In this document: positions 1 through 6,787 of the stretch, one piece after another
How the letters are laid out: each line of letters opens with the position of its first letter
Numbering within the stretch: the stretch's first letter is position 1
Source: a virus
IMG/VR virus record: IMGVR_UViG_3300017613_001415
Location: 1-54,852 of that record
Length of the DNA stretch: 54,852 nucleotides
Strand: one strand, 5' to 3'
The notes under the pieces: generated by a model
Database searches by the model: none
The model's input: the letters and a program-made list of their open reading frames with translations, nothing else
Told to the model about the DNA's origin: nothing
Translations under genes and position numbers: made by a program

Positions 1-63
1 GCCAAGCGTCAGAAGGACCGCACCAAGAACCACGAACCCGCCCGTAAGATTGTCAACGGGTAG
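1..63 (+). CDS. C-terminal end of a plus-strand gene cut by the window start
   Basis: Frame 1 is open from the first base to TAG at 61-63. It gives a 20-residue tail rich in Lys, Arg and Asn that begins AKRQKDRTKN. A basic, hydrophilic end like this is common in nucleic-acid-binding and ribosome-associated proteins, but the fragment is too short to name. A small hairpin follows the stop directly, which supports a real gene end. The start and function lie outside the window. Confidence 0.5.
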   Translation, partial: AKRQKDRTKNHEPARKIVNG

Positions 64-88
64 CTGATCCCCTGATCAGAGGGTTTTC
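64..88 (+). terminator. Weak terminator-like hairpin after the cut gene
   Basis: CTGATC (64-69) pairs with GATCAG (74-79) around a four-base loop, and GAGGGTTTTC follows. It sits directly after the TAG at 61-63. The stem is short and the T-run has only four bases, so efficiency is doubtful. Confidence 0.35.
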
Positions 89-106
89 GGTTCCGGCCGT
101 CCACTT

Positions 107-133
107 CATCAGCAAACCTTTGAAGCTGCCGTC
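107..133 (+). repeat. Left arm of a 27-bp inverted repeat
   Basis: This stretch is the reverse complement of 480-506 with a single mismatch (26 of 27). The two arms enclose one complete small gene (151-468). Arms of this length and spacing (about 346 bp between them) are seen at invertible segments, gene cassettes and miniature mobile elements; none of these is proven here. Confidence 0.8.
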
Positions 134-150
134 GCAGACGGGAGGCGTCT

Positions 151-468
151 ATGGATAATGTTTATCTCAAGATCCACAAGCACGAGGTTGACGGTGGGAT
201 ACCGATCGACCCACGAAGGCTGGTAAGCCTGACCACGCATGGATTCCGGGGCGAAGCGTTCGGTGAACTGCGCGCACTCGGTGATTCGATTAATGTCGTT
301 CGGAAGGTGAAGCCGCCGGAAACCGTAGGTGAGCTGCAAGCGGACCTGAAATTGACCGGTGAAATGCTGGAGAAGGTGGAGCTGATCGTGGATGATCTCA
401 AGATCCACTTTACCGCTTTGAATGTATTGCTCGAAGCGGTCACAGCACCGGAGGGTAAAAGAGACTAA
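151..468 (+). CDS. Small acidic hypothetical protein inside an inverted repeat
   Basis: The product has 105 residues and starts at ATG after a good GGGAGG ribosome binding site 5 bases upstream. The N-terminal half is mixed and basic (MDNVYLKIHKHEVDGG). Residues about 55-95 look helical and amphipathic (ELQADLKLTGEMLEKVELI), as in a short coiled coil or helical dimer. No known family is recognised. It is the last plus-strand gene before the convergent region. A run of nine T's follows the stop, and a 27-bp inverted repeat (107-133, 480-506) surrounds the unit, so it may be a moron-like cargo gene with its own expression signals. A minus-strand frame across 109-561 is rejected because it lacks a ribosome binding site and reads through the repeat. 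Confidence 0.65.
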   Translation: MDNVYLKIHKHEVDGGIPIDPRRLVSLTTHGFRGEAFGELRALGDSINVVRKVKPPETVGELQADLKLTGEMLEKVELIVDDLKIHFTALNVLLEAVTAPEGKRD

Positions 469-479
469 TTTTTTTTTCT

Positions 480-506
480 GACGGCAGCTTCCAAGGTTTG
501 CTGATG
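480..506 (-). repeat. Right arm of a 27-bp inverted repeat
   Basis: This is the partner of 107-133 with one mismatch. It begins directly after the T9 run that follows the small gene's stop codon. The arms point towards each other. Confidence 0.8.
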
Positions 507-538
507 TACATAGCCCTTCGGGGCGCCTCCGACGGTGG

Positions 539-568
539 CCGGCCTTTGGGCCGGCCGCCAAAGGCCGG
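539..568. other. Strong GC-rich hairpin in the convergent region
   Basis: CCGGCCTTTGG (539-549) and CCAAAGGCCGG (558-568) form a perfect 11-bp stem. The 8-base loop GCCGGCCG is itself palindromic. No T-run follows on either side, so it is not a standard intrinsic terminator. From here to about 880 no convincing gene is seen: the open frames are short, overlap each other and lack good ribosome binding sites. Confidence 0.6.
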
Positions 569-902
569 AGTCCGGAAGGATGAGTCTGGGCGCAGGATGC
601 AGGAGTCTGGCATCCTGTAAAAGGATAAGCATGGGCAACAGCTTAGTGGTATAAGCTGTTTCGGCGGCCTTACGGAGAAGTATGCGCTCATTTTCGCGGT
701 TTCCGGTCCGAAGGTGATCCAGGGATCGGAGGAAGGACGCCGGACGCCGGACTCCTGTAATTTTTAGGCCCGGGTAAGGCAACCTGCGTCCGGCGCGCGG
801 CACGCTGCGTCCCGGGTGTAGATCGGAAGGGCGAGGGTAAGATCGCTCGATAATGGGATCATAAGATCGATTTTACGAGGGTAACATATAAGGACGCCGG
901 AT

Positions 903-1030
903 GCATGACGCTTATAATAATAAGGGCGCTTGTTAATATTATAAGGACATAGTATAGGGATATATTATAAGAATATAGTATAAGGCCGCATGACGCTTGT
1001 TAATATTATAAGATCGCGTGACGCATGGCG
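903..1030. repeat. AT-rich direct repeats with GCATGACGC motifs
   Basis: The 19-mer CGCTTGTTAATATTATAAG occurs exactly at 927-945 and 994-1012. GCATGACGCTT occurs at 903-913 and 988-998. Related ATTATAAG and AGTATA blocks fill the space between. The GCATGACGC core recurs twice in the gap at 1867-1920. There is no coding potential here. The arrangement fits an origin or a regulatory spacer. Confidence 0.7.
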
Positions 1031-1056
1031 TCATACGTCCGATCTACAGATCGCGC

Positions 1057-1150
1057 AAGGCGTCAATCGATGCAAGGCGTCAATCGATGCAAGGCGTCAA
1101 TTGACCCGAGCTTAATTTGGTGTAAGGCGTCAATCGATGCAAGGCGTCAA
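1057..1150 (+). repeat. Iteron-like array, 17-bp unit, five copies
   Basis: The unit AAGGCGTCAATCGATGC is perfect at 1057-1073, 1074-1090 and 1124-1140. Two further copies at 1091 and 1141 keep only AAGGCGTCAA. Adjacent copies start 17 bp apart and the one gap is 33 bp, close to two units. Direct repeats with near two-turn phasing beside AT-rich DNA (about 1240-1280) are the hallmark of iteron replication origins in plasmids and some phages. Whether a Rep protein uses them is inference. A short open frame across the array is a repeat artefact. Confidence 0.75.
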
Positions 1151-1182
1151 GGTCTTATTTCCGCCCTTGTTTCCGACCGGGA

Positions 1183-1203
1183 TGATCTTGGAATGTGGCC
1201 CAC
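1183..1203 (+). repeat. TGATCTTGG motif, copy 1
   Basis: The sequence TGATCTTGGAATGTGGCCCAC is one of five copies of a roughly 21-bp element. Four lie between 1183 and 1496 and one lies at 22862. All have the same orientation. Confidence 0.75.
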
Positions 1204-1238
1204 AATTATGATGTCTATCATAGCTTGAAAAGCATAGG

Positions 1239-1296
1239 GTATTTTATCTTCTACTAATAATATTTTTATTTTACTCAAAAAGGTAAAGGTAGATAG
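1239..1296 (+). repeat. AT-rich block shared with the divergent control region
   Basis: From about 1239 the strand reads GTATTTTATCTTCTACTAAT, continues through an AT-rich stretch and ends in GGTAGATAG. The reverse complement of 23092-23149 has the same order and very similar sequence. The two gene-poor regions therefore carry inverted copies of a block of about 58 bp. It is a candidate DNA-unwinding element. Confidence 0.6.
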
Positions 1297-1346
1297 ATGC
1301 GTTAAAGTGTTCCCTATAAACGTAGTAATATCAGGCAGTTACAGAG

Positions 1347-1366
1347 TGATCTTGGTATATGGCCCA
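1347..1366 (+). repeat. TGATCTTGG motif, copy 2
   Basis: This copy reads TGATCTTGGTATATGGCCCA. It lies upstream of the strong terminator and 35 bp before copy 3. Confidence 0.75.
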
Positions 1367-1381
1367 AATAAATGAGTTTTA

Positions 1382-1400
1382 TGATCTTGGTATATGGACA
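1382..1400 (+). repeat. TGATCTTGG motif, copy 3 (degenerate end)
   Basis: This copy reads TGATCTTGGTATATGGACA. Its first 16 bases match copy 2, but the GGCCCA end is altered. It directly adjoins the terminator stem. Confidence 0.65.
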
Positions 1401-1401
1401 A

Positions 1402-1455
1402 CAAAAAAGGTGCCGGCCGCATTAGAGCGCCCACTAAAATCAAGCACCTTTTTTG
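1402..1455. terminator. Bidirectional intrinsic terminator at the end of the early minus operon
   Basis: CAAAAAAGGTGC (1402-1413) and GCACCTTTTTTG (1444-1455) form a perfect 12-bp inverted repeat with a 30-base loop. Read on the minus strand it gives a GC-core stem followed by a U-run, just downstream of the last minus-strand gene (stop at 1496). Read on the plus strand it would also stop transcription arriving from the left. The loop is unusually long. Confidence 0.75.
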
Positions 1456-1475
1456 CTGTTCAGTTCAGGGTAGCA

Positions 1476-1496
1476 TGATCTTGGAATCTGGCCCAC
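1476..1496 (+). repeat. TGATCTTGG motif, copy 4
   Basis: The sequence TGATCTTGGAATCTGGCCCAC ends on the stop codon of the minus-strand gene at 1496-1867. With copies 1-3 it frames the terminator. Confidence 0.75.
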
Positions 1497-1867
1497 TAAA
1501 GTGAGTCCACGATTTCCGTTAAACCTGCGGTTAGTCCCTCAGAGGCGATCTCGGGATCATAATCTACCAAAATCCCCAGAGACCGGTCGTACTCCTCTTC
1601 CTTCTCCAGAAGCGCAGTCAATCTCTCACTCGGATTCTCACCCAAGAGGCGCATTAGGTCGGGCGCCGCGTACAGGAAACGCGCCCGTCCAATGCCGGCC
1701 TCCAGCTCCCGAAGCCGCACACCCTTCAAGCCGCCGTCAGGTATCGGCAGCTGCCGCTCGCCGAGATCCACCCACCACCGTCGCCCCATCTGGTAGGCTA
1801 CTCCGGTCTCCCGAACCCCATTGATCACAACATCGATACCTGCTCCTTCAGTCAGTTTTTCCTTCAT
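1496..1867 (-). CDS. Hypothetical protein, last gene of the early minus operon
   Basis: The product has 123 residues, starting at ATG after a GGAGGGAGT site. Residues 1-45 (with GRRWWVDLGERQLPIPDGGL) look like a small beta-rich domain. The remainder is acidic and probably helical. No catalytic motif or known family is recognised. It lies downstream of the RecB-type nuclease after a 52-bp gap that carries two GCATGACGC motifs. The terminator at 1402-1455 follows it. GC content is somewhat higher than in the next genes. Confidence 0.6.
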   Translation of the reverse strand: MKEKLTEGAGIDVVINGVRETGVAYQMGRRWWVDLGERQLPIPDGGLKGVRLRELEAGIGRARFLYAAPDLMRLLGENPSERLTALLEKEEEYDRSLGILVDYDPEIASEGLTAGLTEIVDSL

Positions 1868-1919
1868 ACTCCCTCCTCATCTCGCGCATGACGCATGACG
1901 CAGTTAACTTAAAACGGAA

Positions 1920-2912
1920 TCATTCGCGCACCATCTCATTAAACCAGTCTTCGTGACCAGCATAGTCAGTATAGATATCCCTCAGCTCATCCAGGTCCCA
2001 CGTCCAGTTCCAGAGTTCACTAAACCCTGCTTGAACAGTCTCACTAAACCCAGGACTAATACGTCCGCGGTGCGCAGCGAACCGTAGGCCGCGATCTCCT
2101 CCGCCACATACCTGCTCGATACCTGCCAAGAGGATCTCATGATCACCGCCCAAAATCATATCATAGACAGCAATCTGCGTCGCCCAATCAACTGCGATAT
2201 CCTCAAAATAAGTACTCATGTCATAACCGAAGCCATCCAGAACCGCGGGCATGCATGCCTTATGAGTAATATACCCAACCTCGGGCTTCTCCGAGTCCCA
2301 AAGCCTCAGATAATTCTTCTTCGGAGAGATGCGTCGCTTCGCATAGACACCGTTGACTTTCCAATCGTCAATCACCCGCACGCGCCCCGAGCTAAAGTGA
2401 AGGTCAGGCTTGCCCATCACCGGAACCTCTCCGACAAAGCCATGAACAGTCGTCTCCATGTAGATGTCGGAATCAGCCCGCTCAACCTCGAACATGAGAT
2501 TAGCAAGCGCGCCGGACGCTTGATACTGCGCAAAGACGTCGGCACTCTTTTCCTCAACCAGGTCCCTGTTCTCTTCATCCACAGCCGCCTCAAACAGAGA
2601 GATAAAGTCGTAGCCCGGAGCATGATAACCTTCCGGTGATCCGTAGATCCTCTCGACCAGATAGCTTTTGACCCGGCAGTCGAACGCACCGCCCAAGGCC
2701 ATCGGCTCCGTCTGCTTGAGCTTCGGCACCAAGGCACCTCCGTCGTCCTTCTTCAGGAGATACTTCAGCGCCCACTCTCGCTTATCCTTGCAGAAAAGCA
2801 TCCAAGAGCTTGGCGACAAGAACTTCGGATGATAAAGAGGCATCCCAAGATCCATATTCAGTTCACCCGGAACCAGCTCCAACAGACTCTTCTTATTGCC
2901 TATTCTTATCAT
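1920..2912 (-). CDS. PD-(D/E)XK nuclease, RecB/Cas4-like
   Basis: This 330-residue protein carries the nuclease core of the RecB family: an LSPSSWMLF start-of-domain motif near residue 33, GKPD at 167-170 with Asp170, then VIDDWK with Asp183 and Lys185 in the D-x-K position, and WATQIAVYDMI near 243-253 that matches the RecB QxxxY motif. Such phage nucleases process DNA ends in recombination or degrade host DNA. The C-terminal 80 residues have no clear domain. It overlaps the upstream gene by 20 bp and is followed by 1496-1867. The fold assignment is fairly sure; substrate and polarity are unknown. Confidence 0.75.
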   Translation of the reverse strand: MIRIGNKKSLLELVPGELNMDLGMPLYHPKFLSPSSWMLFCKDKREWALKYLLKKDDGGALVPKLKQTEPMALGGAFDCRVKSYLVERIYGSPEGYHAPGYDFISLFEAAVDEENRDLVEEKSADVFAQYQASGALANLMFEVERADSDIYMETTVHGFVGEVPVMGKPDLHFSSGRVRVIDDWKVNGVYAKRRISPKKNYLRLWDSEKPEVGYITHKACMPAVLDGFGYDMSTYFEDIAVDWATQIAVYDMILGGDHEILLAGIEQVCGGGDRGLRFAAHRGRISPGFSETVQAGFSELWNWTWDLDELRDIYTDYAGHEDWFNEMVRE

Positions 2913-3366
2913 GCCATTCCTCCATAAGTTTGAAGTACATGCACAGACCCCACGTCAGCCGCTCTGTTATGACCTCCTTTCCAATCAACTCCCCCTGCCT
3001 GACCCCACTCTCCGCGAGCCGCGAAAGAATTATCGGCCGATCAATTCCAAGTAGTATCCCATCGATCCCGCCATCAATTCCCATGCTCAGCATACCCATC
3101 TTTACCTTTGCCTTAATCATGAGAATCTCGTCAATGCCTTTCGGTTCAAAGCATGTCAAACCTGTTAGCTCTCCCTTTGGAATCAAAACCCTCCAGATTT
3201 GATCCTCTCTTTTCATGACAATGCCGCCGGGACCAGCGAATAGCTTTTTGATACTTGGGAGCTTGAACTCTTGACCTTCCAAAGTATCAGTTAATTCCTG
3301 GTTAACCGTGACTTCATTGTATCCTTTCCCCCGAATATGAACCATGAACTCCTCGATTGCACTCAT
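2893..3366 (-). CDS. Hypothetical protein between ligase and nuclease
   Basis: The product has 157 residues. Its ATG overlaps the ligase stop in an ATGA junction, so the two are translationally coupled. The N-terminal 75 residues contain a probable beta-rich segment with KKLFAGPGGIVMKREDQIWR. The middle is Gly/Ile/Met-rich (MGMLSMGIDGGIDG) and the end is helical. No domain is recognised. Its position between a DNA ligase and a RecB-type nuclease suggests a DNA-metabolism role, but that is context only. Confidence 0.65.
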   Translation of the reverse strand: MSAIEEFMVHIRGKGYNEVTVNQELTDTLEGQEFKLPSIKKLFAGPGGIVMKREDQIWRVLIPKGELTGLTCFEPKGIDEILMIKAKVKMGMLSMGIDGGIDGILLGIDRPIILSRLAESGVRQGELIGKEVITERLTWGLCMYFKLMEEWHDKNRQ

Positions 3367-4370
3367 CGCTTCCTCCAGTAGCGAGCTTCAATAGGCACTC
3401 CATCACGACTAAGCCGCCGATATTTAAAGCTGATCACCTGATCCATTTCAAAATGTACCACGTCATCAACTCTAATAACTGATCCAGGGTCAGGATTCAG
3501 CCCAGGGTATAAGGCGCGCTCGCGATCTGTAAAACCAGACAGTTCCAGTTTCTTTCCCTTATAGTCCAGGACCAGCGCGCCCATCAGACCAGCCAGCTTC
3601 CCCTTGCCAGCGACCGCACCTACCACCCGACCTTCGGCGTCTGATGCCGGCTTCATTTTTAATGTTAAGTCCGTCCGGGCTGGAACCAACAGGCCATACT
3701 GATTCTGAATCATTAACCCTTCAGCTTCAATATCCATCAAAGCATTAAACCGCCGATCCAAAACCTTCAATGCCTCGATGTTACTATCAGGAAGCTTCTC
3801 ATAGTCAGGCACCTTAATCCTGCCTCCAAACTTCAATCTCCCCAACCGAGAATTAAAGGTCGCTCCCTTCCGAAATACCTCCTTTACCCCCATTGCTTGT
3901 AGCCAAGGCCAGATACCGGAGAACTTTATCTTTAGGTGGGGAGTGTCAATTACTCCATCCTCAAAGAATAGCTCATAGGAAACTGGATTGTAAACCCAGA
4001 GGTTTATCCCTGACCAAGAGCCTACGGTCACTCGTGATCTCACAATCGAGGATACAGCCTGATAGCCACCATCCCTTCGATCCTCAGCCCACAGCTCACC
4101 TATCACCGGCATCCTTGGCATCTGATCGAGCCATGCTCGCGGCGCATGAAGCACGTTAGCATTACTGGACCAGAGTCCAGTACAAAGATCAATCCTGCCT
4201 CCTTTCCTATCCTTATTCGCCCACGGTACCTGCGTATGAGGCATGCCGCGGGTGATCCCGCCATCCCAGAATGCAGAGACACCATCCATCTTCTCAGACA
4301 GCCAATGCCCTGCGATCTGATGCTTCTTCAGATCGAGCACCTTAGCTTTCGGGAGAAAGTAGCGTTTCAT
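3363..4370 (-). CDS. ATP-dependent DNA ligase
   Basis: This 335-residue protein has the nucleotidyltransferase signature. Motif I is SEKMDG with the adenylated lysine at residue 27. Motif III-like GELWAE has Glu92. Motif IV-like EGLMIQ lies near 218 and motif V-like TLKMKP near 237. The C-terminal 90 residues fit an OB fold (VVGAVAGKGKLAGLMGALVL). The length fits small phage and bacterial LigB/LigC-type enzymes. It would seal nicks during replication and recombination. It overlaps both neighbours by 4 bp. Confidence 0.88.
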   Translation of the reverse strand: MKRYFLPKAKVLDLKKHQIAGHWLSEKMDGVSAFWDGGITRGMPHTQVPWANKDRKGGRIDLCTGLWSSNANVLHAPRAWLDQMPRMPVIGELWAEDRRDGGYQAVSSIVRSRVTVGSWSGINLWVYNPVSYELFFEDGVIDTPHLKIKFSGIWPWLQAMGVKEVFRKGATFNSRLGRLKFGGRIKVPDYEKLPDSNIEALKVLDRRFNALMDIEAEGLMIQNQYGLLVPARTDLTLKMKPASDAEGRVVGAVAGKGKLAGLMGALVLDYKGKKLELSGFTDRERALYPGLNPDPGSVIRVDDVVHFEMDQVISFKYRRLSRDGVPIEARYWRKR

Positions 4371-4636
4371 ATGTCCAGCTCCTTTCTCATAGCTGTCAGA
4401 CGCCTGATACCGGCTAAGGCCGCCGTCTTCAGATCATCGGCAACCGTAACCAAAGCCCGAAGTTCCTCAGCACTCTGATCAAACCAGTCCATTAGATGCT
4501 CAGCGTCAGGCGGCGAAATCCCATTGTAATGGCTCTTGGAGGCCGTCTTAATATCCGCGTTAATCTGGATTTGTAACGTCTCCAGAATCAGATTATCTTC
4601 AACATCGATAATCTCATTTTGAATTTTGATTTTCAT
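4367..4636 (-). CDS. Hypothetical protein, module copy B, cytoplasmic partner
   Basis: The product has 89 residues, begins MKIKIQNE, and is mostly helical and acidic. It looks distantly related to the 98-residue product of 5246-5542: both start MKI, have a helical segment with conserved Asp/Leu spacing and precede a small membrane protein gene. It overlaps the ligase start by 4 bp and the gene upstream (4633-5034) by 4 bp. The function is unknown. Confidence 0.6.
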   Translation of the reverse strand: MKIKIQNEIIDVEDNLILETLQIQINADIKTASKSHYNGISPPDAEHLMDWFDQSAEELRALVTVADDLKTAALAGIRRLTAMRKELDI

Positions 4637-5034
4637 TTCAACCTCGATCCTGGCATCCGGACGCAGGCATCAGCCCCATATGCCATAATTTGCTTGGTTA
4701 CAGTATTCAAAGTATATGCGTAGCCATTGATGCGGACATCACATACGCCCCGAGAAAAGTCGACACCGATACTCTCGATGTCCTCAGTAAACAGGTAAGA
4801 TAAAACCAGTGCGCAACCTTGCTCATTTAGAGCCAGCTTGAGCTTATCCTCTCGATCTATGAGTTCGACCTCCTTTTCTGTTACTTGGATCAGTTTAGAG
4901 TGAAAAGCAGCCTGCGCAATTTTAGCATTACGCAATGTGACGCGCGCATGATACGTGTAATAAGAGAATACACTGCCGGTAACTATCAACCCTACCCAGG
5001 CGATTGTCCATACTATGATTTTAAGTGTTTTCAT
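4633..5034 (-). CDS. Small N-terminally anchored membrane protein, module copy B
   Basis: The product has 133 residues. After MKTLK comes one hydrophobic segment (residues about 6-26) that could be an uncleaved anchor. A helical stretch with KEVELIDREDKLKLAL follows, then a small beta domain with two cysteines (EDIESIGVDFSRGVCDVRI). The product of 5539-5934 has the same order and matching spacing (IDDIKIDVALDQCNIEI), so the two are probable paralogs. The soluble part should lie in the periplasm if the anchor is type II. The function is unknown. Confidence 0.6.
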   Translation of the reverse strand: MKTLKIIVWTIAWVGLIVTGSVFSYYTYHARVTLRNAKIAQAAFHSKLIQVTEKEVELIDREDKLKLALNEQGCALVLSYLFTEDIESIGVDFSRGVCDVRINGYAYTLNTVTKQIMAYGADACVRMPGSRLK

Positions 5035-5043
5035 TCTTCCTCC

Positions 5044-5253
5044 TTAAGAACTACTCTCCCTTTCTGCCAAGATAACGATACGATTCATGGCATCCGTCCA
5101 CCCTCTTCGATACTCGTTACCATTCAAGAGCTTAATGATCCGATCTCGCAATCCGCTATCGCCGAACACAACAATCTGACCGCCATGATCGGGAGCATCA
5201 ATCTCATACGACCAGTAATCTCCATCTCGATAATCTAAACCTTTCTTATACAT
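5044..5253 (-). CDS. Small hypothetical protein
   Basis: The product has 69 residues (MYKKGLDYRDGDYWSYEID...), mixed in charge, with no transmembrane segment. It sits between the two copies of the two-gene module and overlaps the upstream gene by 8 bp. It carries a VVFGDSGLRDRIIKLLN stretch that looks like a strand-helix unit. No family is recognised. Confidence 0.55.
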   Translation of the reverse strand: MYKKGLDYRDGDYWSYEIDAPDHGGQIVVFGDSGLRDRIIKLLNGNEYRRGWTDAMNRIVILAERESSS

Positions 5254-5542
5254 CCTCCCTCCTCACTAACTCCTGCAGCAGACGAATGACGCGCTGATGC
5301 TCACGCAGATTGTCTATACTGACCTCCAGCATCCTGATCTTGTCATCAAGAAAAAGATAAGTGCGACCCAGCAGTTCATCTACATCATCTTTCGCCTCGA
5401 AATCTGACGCCAGGAGACCGGACGTCATCGCCGCGATCTCTTTAAGATCGTGGTTTATTTCTCTCGCCAAACAAGTACAAATGATATGAGCCTCCAGATC
5501 CGTTTCCCAATGCTGATCGTCAAAACTAATAAAGATTTTCAT
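5246..5542 (-). CDS. Hypothetical protein, module copy A, cytoplasmic partner
   Basis: The product has 98 residues. The ATG at 5542 is chosen over a non-ATG start 3 codons upstream because it follows a GGTGGGAAGA site and gives the MKIFISF opening shared with phage neighbours. It is helical and acidic with paired cysteines near residue 25. It appears related to the 89-residue product of 4367-4636. It overlaps the following membrane protein gene by 4 bp, as in the other module. Confidence 0.58.
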   Translation of the reverse strand: MKIFISFDDQHWETDLEAHIICTCLAREINHDLKEIAAMTSGLLASDFEAKDDVDELLGRTYLFLDDKIRMLEVSIDNLREHQRVIRLLQELVRREDV

Positions 5543-5934
5543 TCTTCCCACCCCGGCAGAGATCGTGGCAACAAATGAATTGCAGCCCGACTCCAGCCTG
5601 TTAAGTCATACGTTTCCAGATCTAATGTATATCGATGTTTTTTATTGATTTCAATATTGCACTGGTCAAGGGCGACATCGATCTTGATATCATCGATAAC
5701 ACCGGTATAGAGAACTGTCATGATATAGCGGCAGCAACCCATCTGTATAGCGCCGCGCTCAACCTGTAGCTTGGTAAACTCCTGTTTCCACAGGTCTTCC
5801 ATAAAAGCGACATTCTCCTTCTGTGTTTCCAGAATACTCAGGCTCGTACGATAAACTGCCCCCTGATACATCATGTAGCTTGCAGAGCACAAAGCAGCAA
5901 GGAAACACAGAAAAAGTATAATGAAGACTTTCAT
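5539..5934 (-). CDS. Small N-terminally anchored membrane protein, module copy A
   Basis: The product has 131 residues. Residues 2-24 are hydrophobic (IILFLCFLAALCSASYMMY) and could be an anchor or signal peptide. A helical region and a small beta domain with Cys-Cys and one further Cys follow. The likely paralog is 4633-5034. The gene is coupled by ATGA to its upstream neighbour. No lysis or exclusion family is recognisable, but duplicated small membrane proteins in a phage early operon are candidates for host-takeover or superinfection functions. Confidence 0.58.
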   Translation of the reverse strand: MKVFIILFLCFLAALCSASYMMYQGAVYRTSLSILETQKENVAFMEDLWKQEFTKLQVERGAIQMGCCRYIMTVLYTGVIDDIKIDVALDQCNIEINKKHRYTLDLETYDLTGWSRAAIHLLPRSLPGWEE

Positions 5935-6344
5935 CGTGCCTCCAGGAAAAGATGAAGAATTAGTGCGATCCGCCGATCACAATTAGCAGTTGCCCACCAA
6001 TCATGTTCTTCAGAGGCGGACGCCACGCGCTTGATGCGTCTGTATGTTACGTGATCGGTCACGATGCCGGCATTCTTAGTTAATCCCCACAGGCTCCCCT
6101 GAAGATCACCGAGAACGATGAAGTAGCCGCCATCATAAAGTTTCAGCAGCGCGCCTACCGTAGGGTAACATGTCACAACGCATGTCTCATGAAACAGCGC
6201 TTTGATATGAGACGCTTTGATCTCTGATACATTTTTTAAGGCGCTCTCCAATCTTTCGACAGAGTCTGTACCCCGTCTTGCGCGAACCGTTTGCCGGAAA
6301 CTATACTCCTTAAACCGGTCTACTTGCTTGGAAAAGAAGTCCAT
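5931..6344 (-). CDS. Hypothetical protein
   Basis: The product has 137 residues. A basic helical N-terminus (KQVDRFKEYSFRQTVRARRG) is followed by a probable alpha/beta domain with GGYFIVLGDLQGSLWGL and a C-terminal helix. No known catalytic motif is present. It overlaps its neighbours by 4 and 25 bp. Confidence 0.55.
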   Translation of the reverse strand: MDFFSKQVDRFKEYSFRQTVRARRGTDSVERLESALKNVSEIKASHIKALFHETCVVTCYPTVGALLKLYDGGYFIVLGDLQGSLWGLTKNAGIVTDHVTYRRIKRVASASEEHDWWATANCDRRIALILHLFLEAR

Positions 6345-6787
6345 CTCCCCTCCCTTATCTTAATGAGCATATTCGGCTCATCCTGTTTGGTGTATTCTTG
6401 GATTAGATACAGAGCATCTTCCAACTTAGTGAGCAGTCGAATGCTCCAGTTGAACCATGCGCCAGCCCATACGATCCAGTTTGCTTCGGAGAAAGAGTCC
6501 AGCTCCTCCAAGCATTCGGCCGTGATCACAGCATCGAGGCCATCGTCACGCCTTCCGCAAACACGAAACTTAGCCGTGCCAGTTGGATCAGGATAATTGT
6601 AATACTGGATTCTTGATCCAAAGATCGTATAGAAGTAGTCGCCACGATTAAGAATTGATTCTGGTGCGGTGTGATTGGGAGACATAACCGTAACAAAGAT
6701 GTCACGAATCTCCTTCCAGTCCGTGTAATAGTAAGAGACATTAGTTGTAATGCCTCCGAAACCTTGTGTGCCTGTCTGTTCGATCAT
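6320..6787 (-). CDS. Hypothetical protein
   Basis: The product has 155 residues, rich in aromatic residues (several Tyr and Trp). Residues 15-80 look beta-rich and the C-terminal half helical (WFNWSIRLLTKLEDALYLI). No transmembrane segment or known domain is seen. Its start overlaps the stop of the zinc-ribbon gene in an ATGA junction. Confidence 0.55.
   Translation of the reverse strand: MIEQTGTQGFGGITTNVSYYYTDWKEIRDIFVTVMSPNHTAPESILNRGDYFYTIFGSRIQYYNYPDPTGTAKFRVCGRRDDGLDAVITAECLEELDSFSEANWIVWAGAWFNWSIRLLTKLEDALYLIQEYTKQDEPNMLIKIREGRWTSFPSK

Noticed and set aside
151-506. A diversity-generating retroelement
   Set aside because: No reverse transcriptase or template/variable repeat pair was seen, and the small gene does not look like an accessory (Avd) protein.
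109-561. Long minus-strand open frame over the small gene at 151-468
   Set aside because: It has no ribosome binding site, runs through both inverted-repeat arms, and its composition reflects the opposite strand's codons.
1057-1150. A CRISPR array
   Set aside because: The repeats are only 17 bp and directly adjoining, with no unique spacers.
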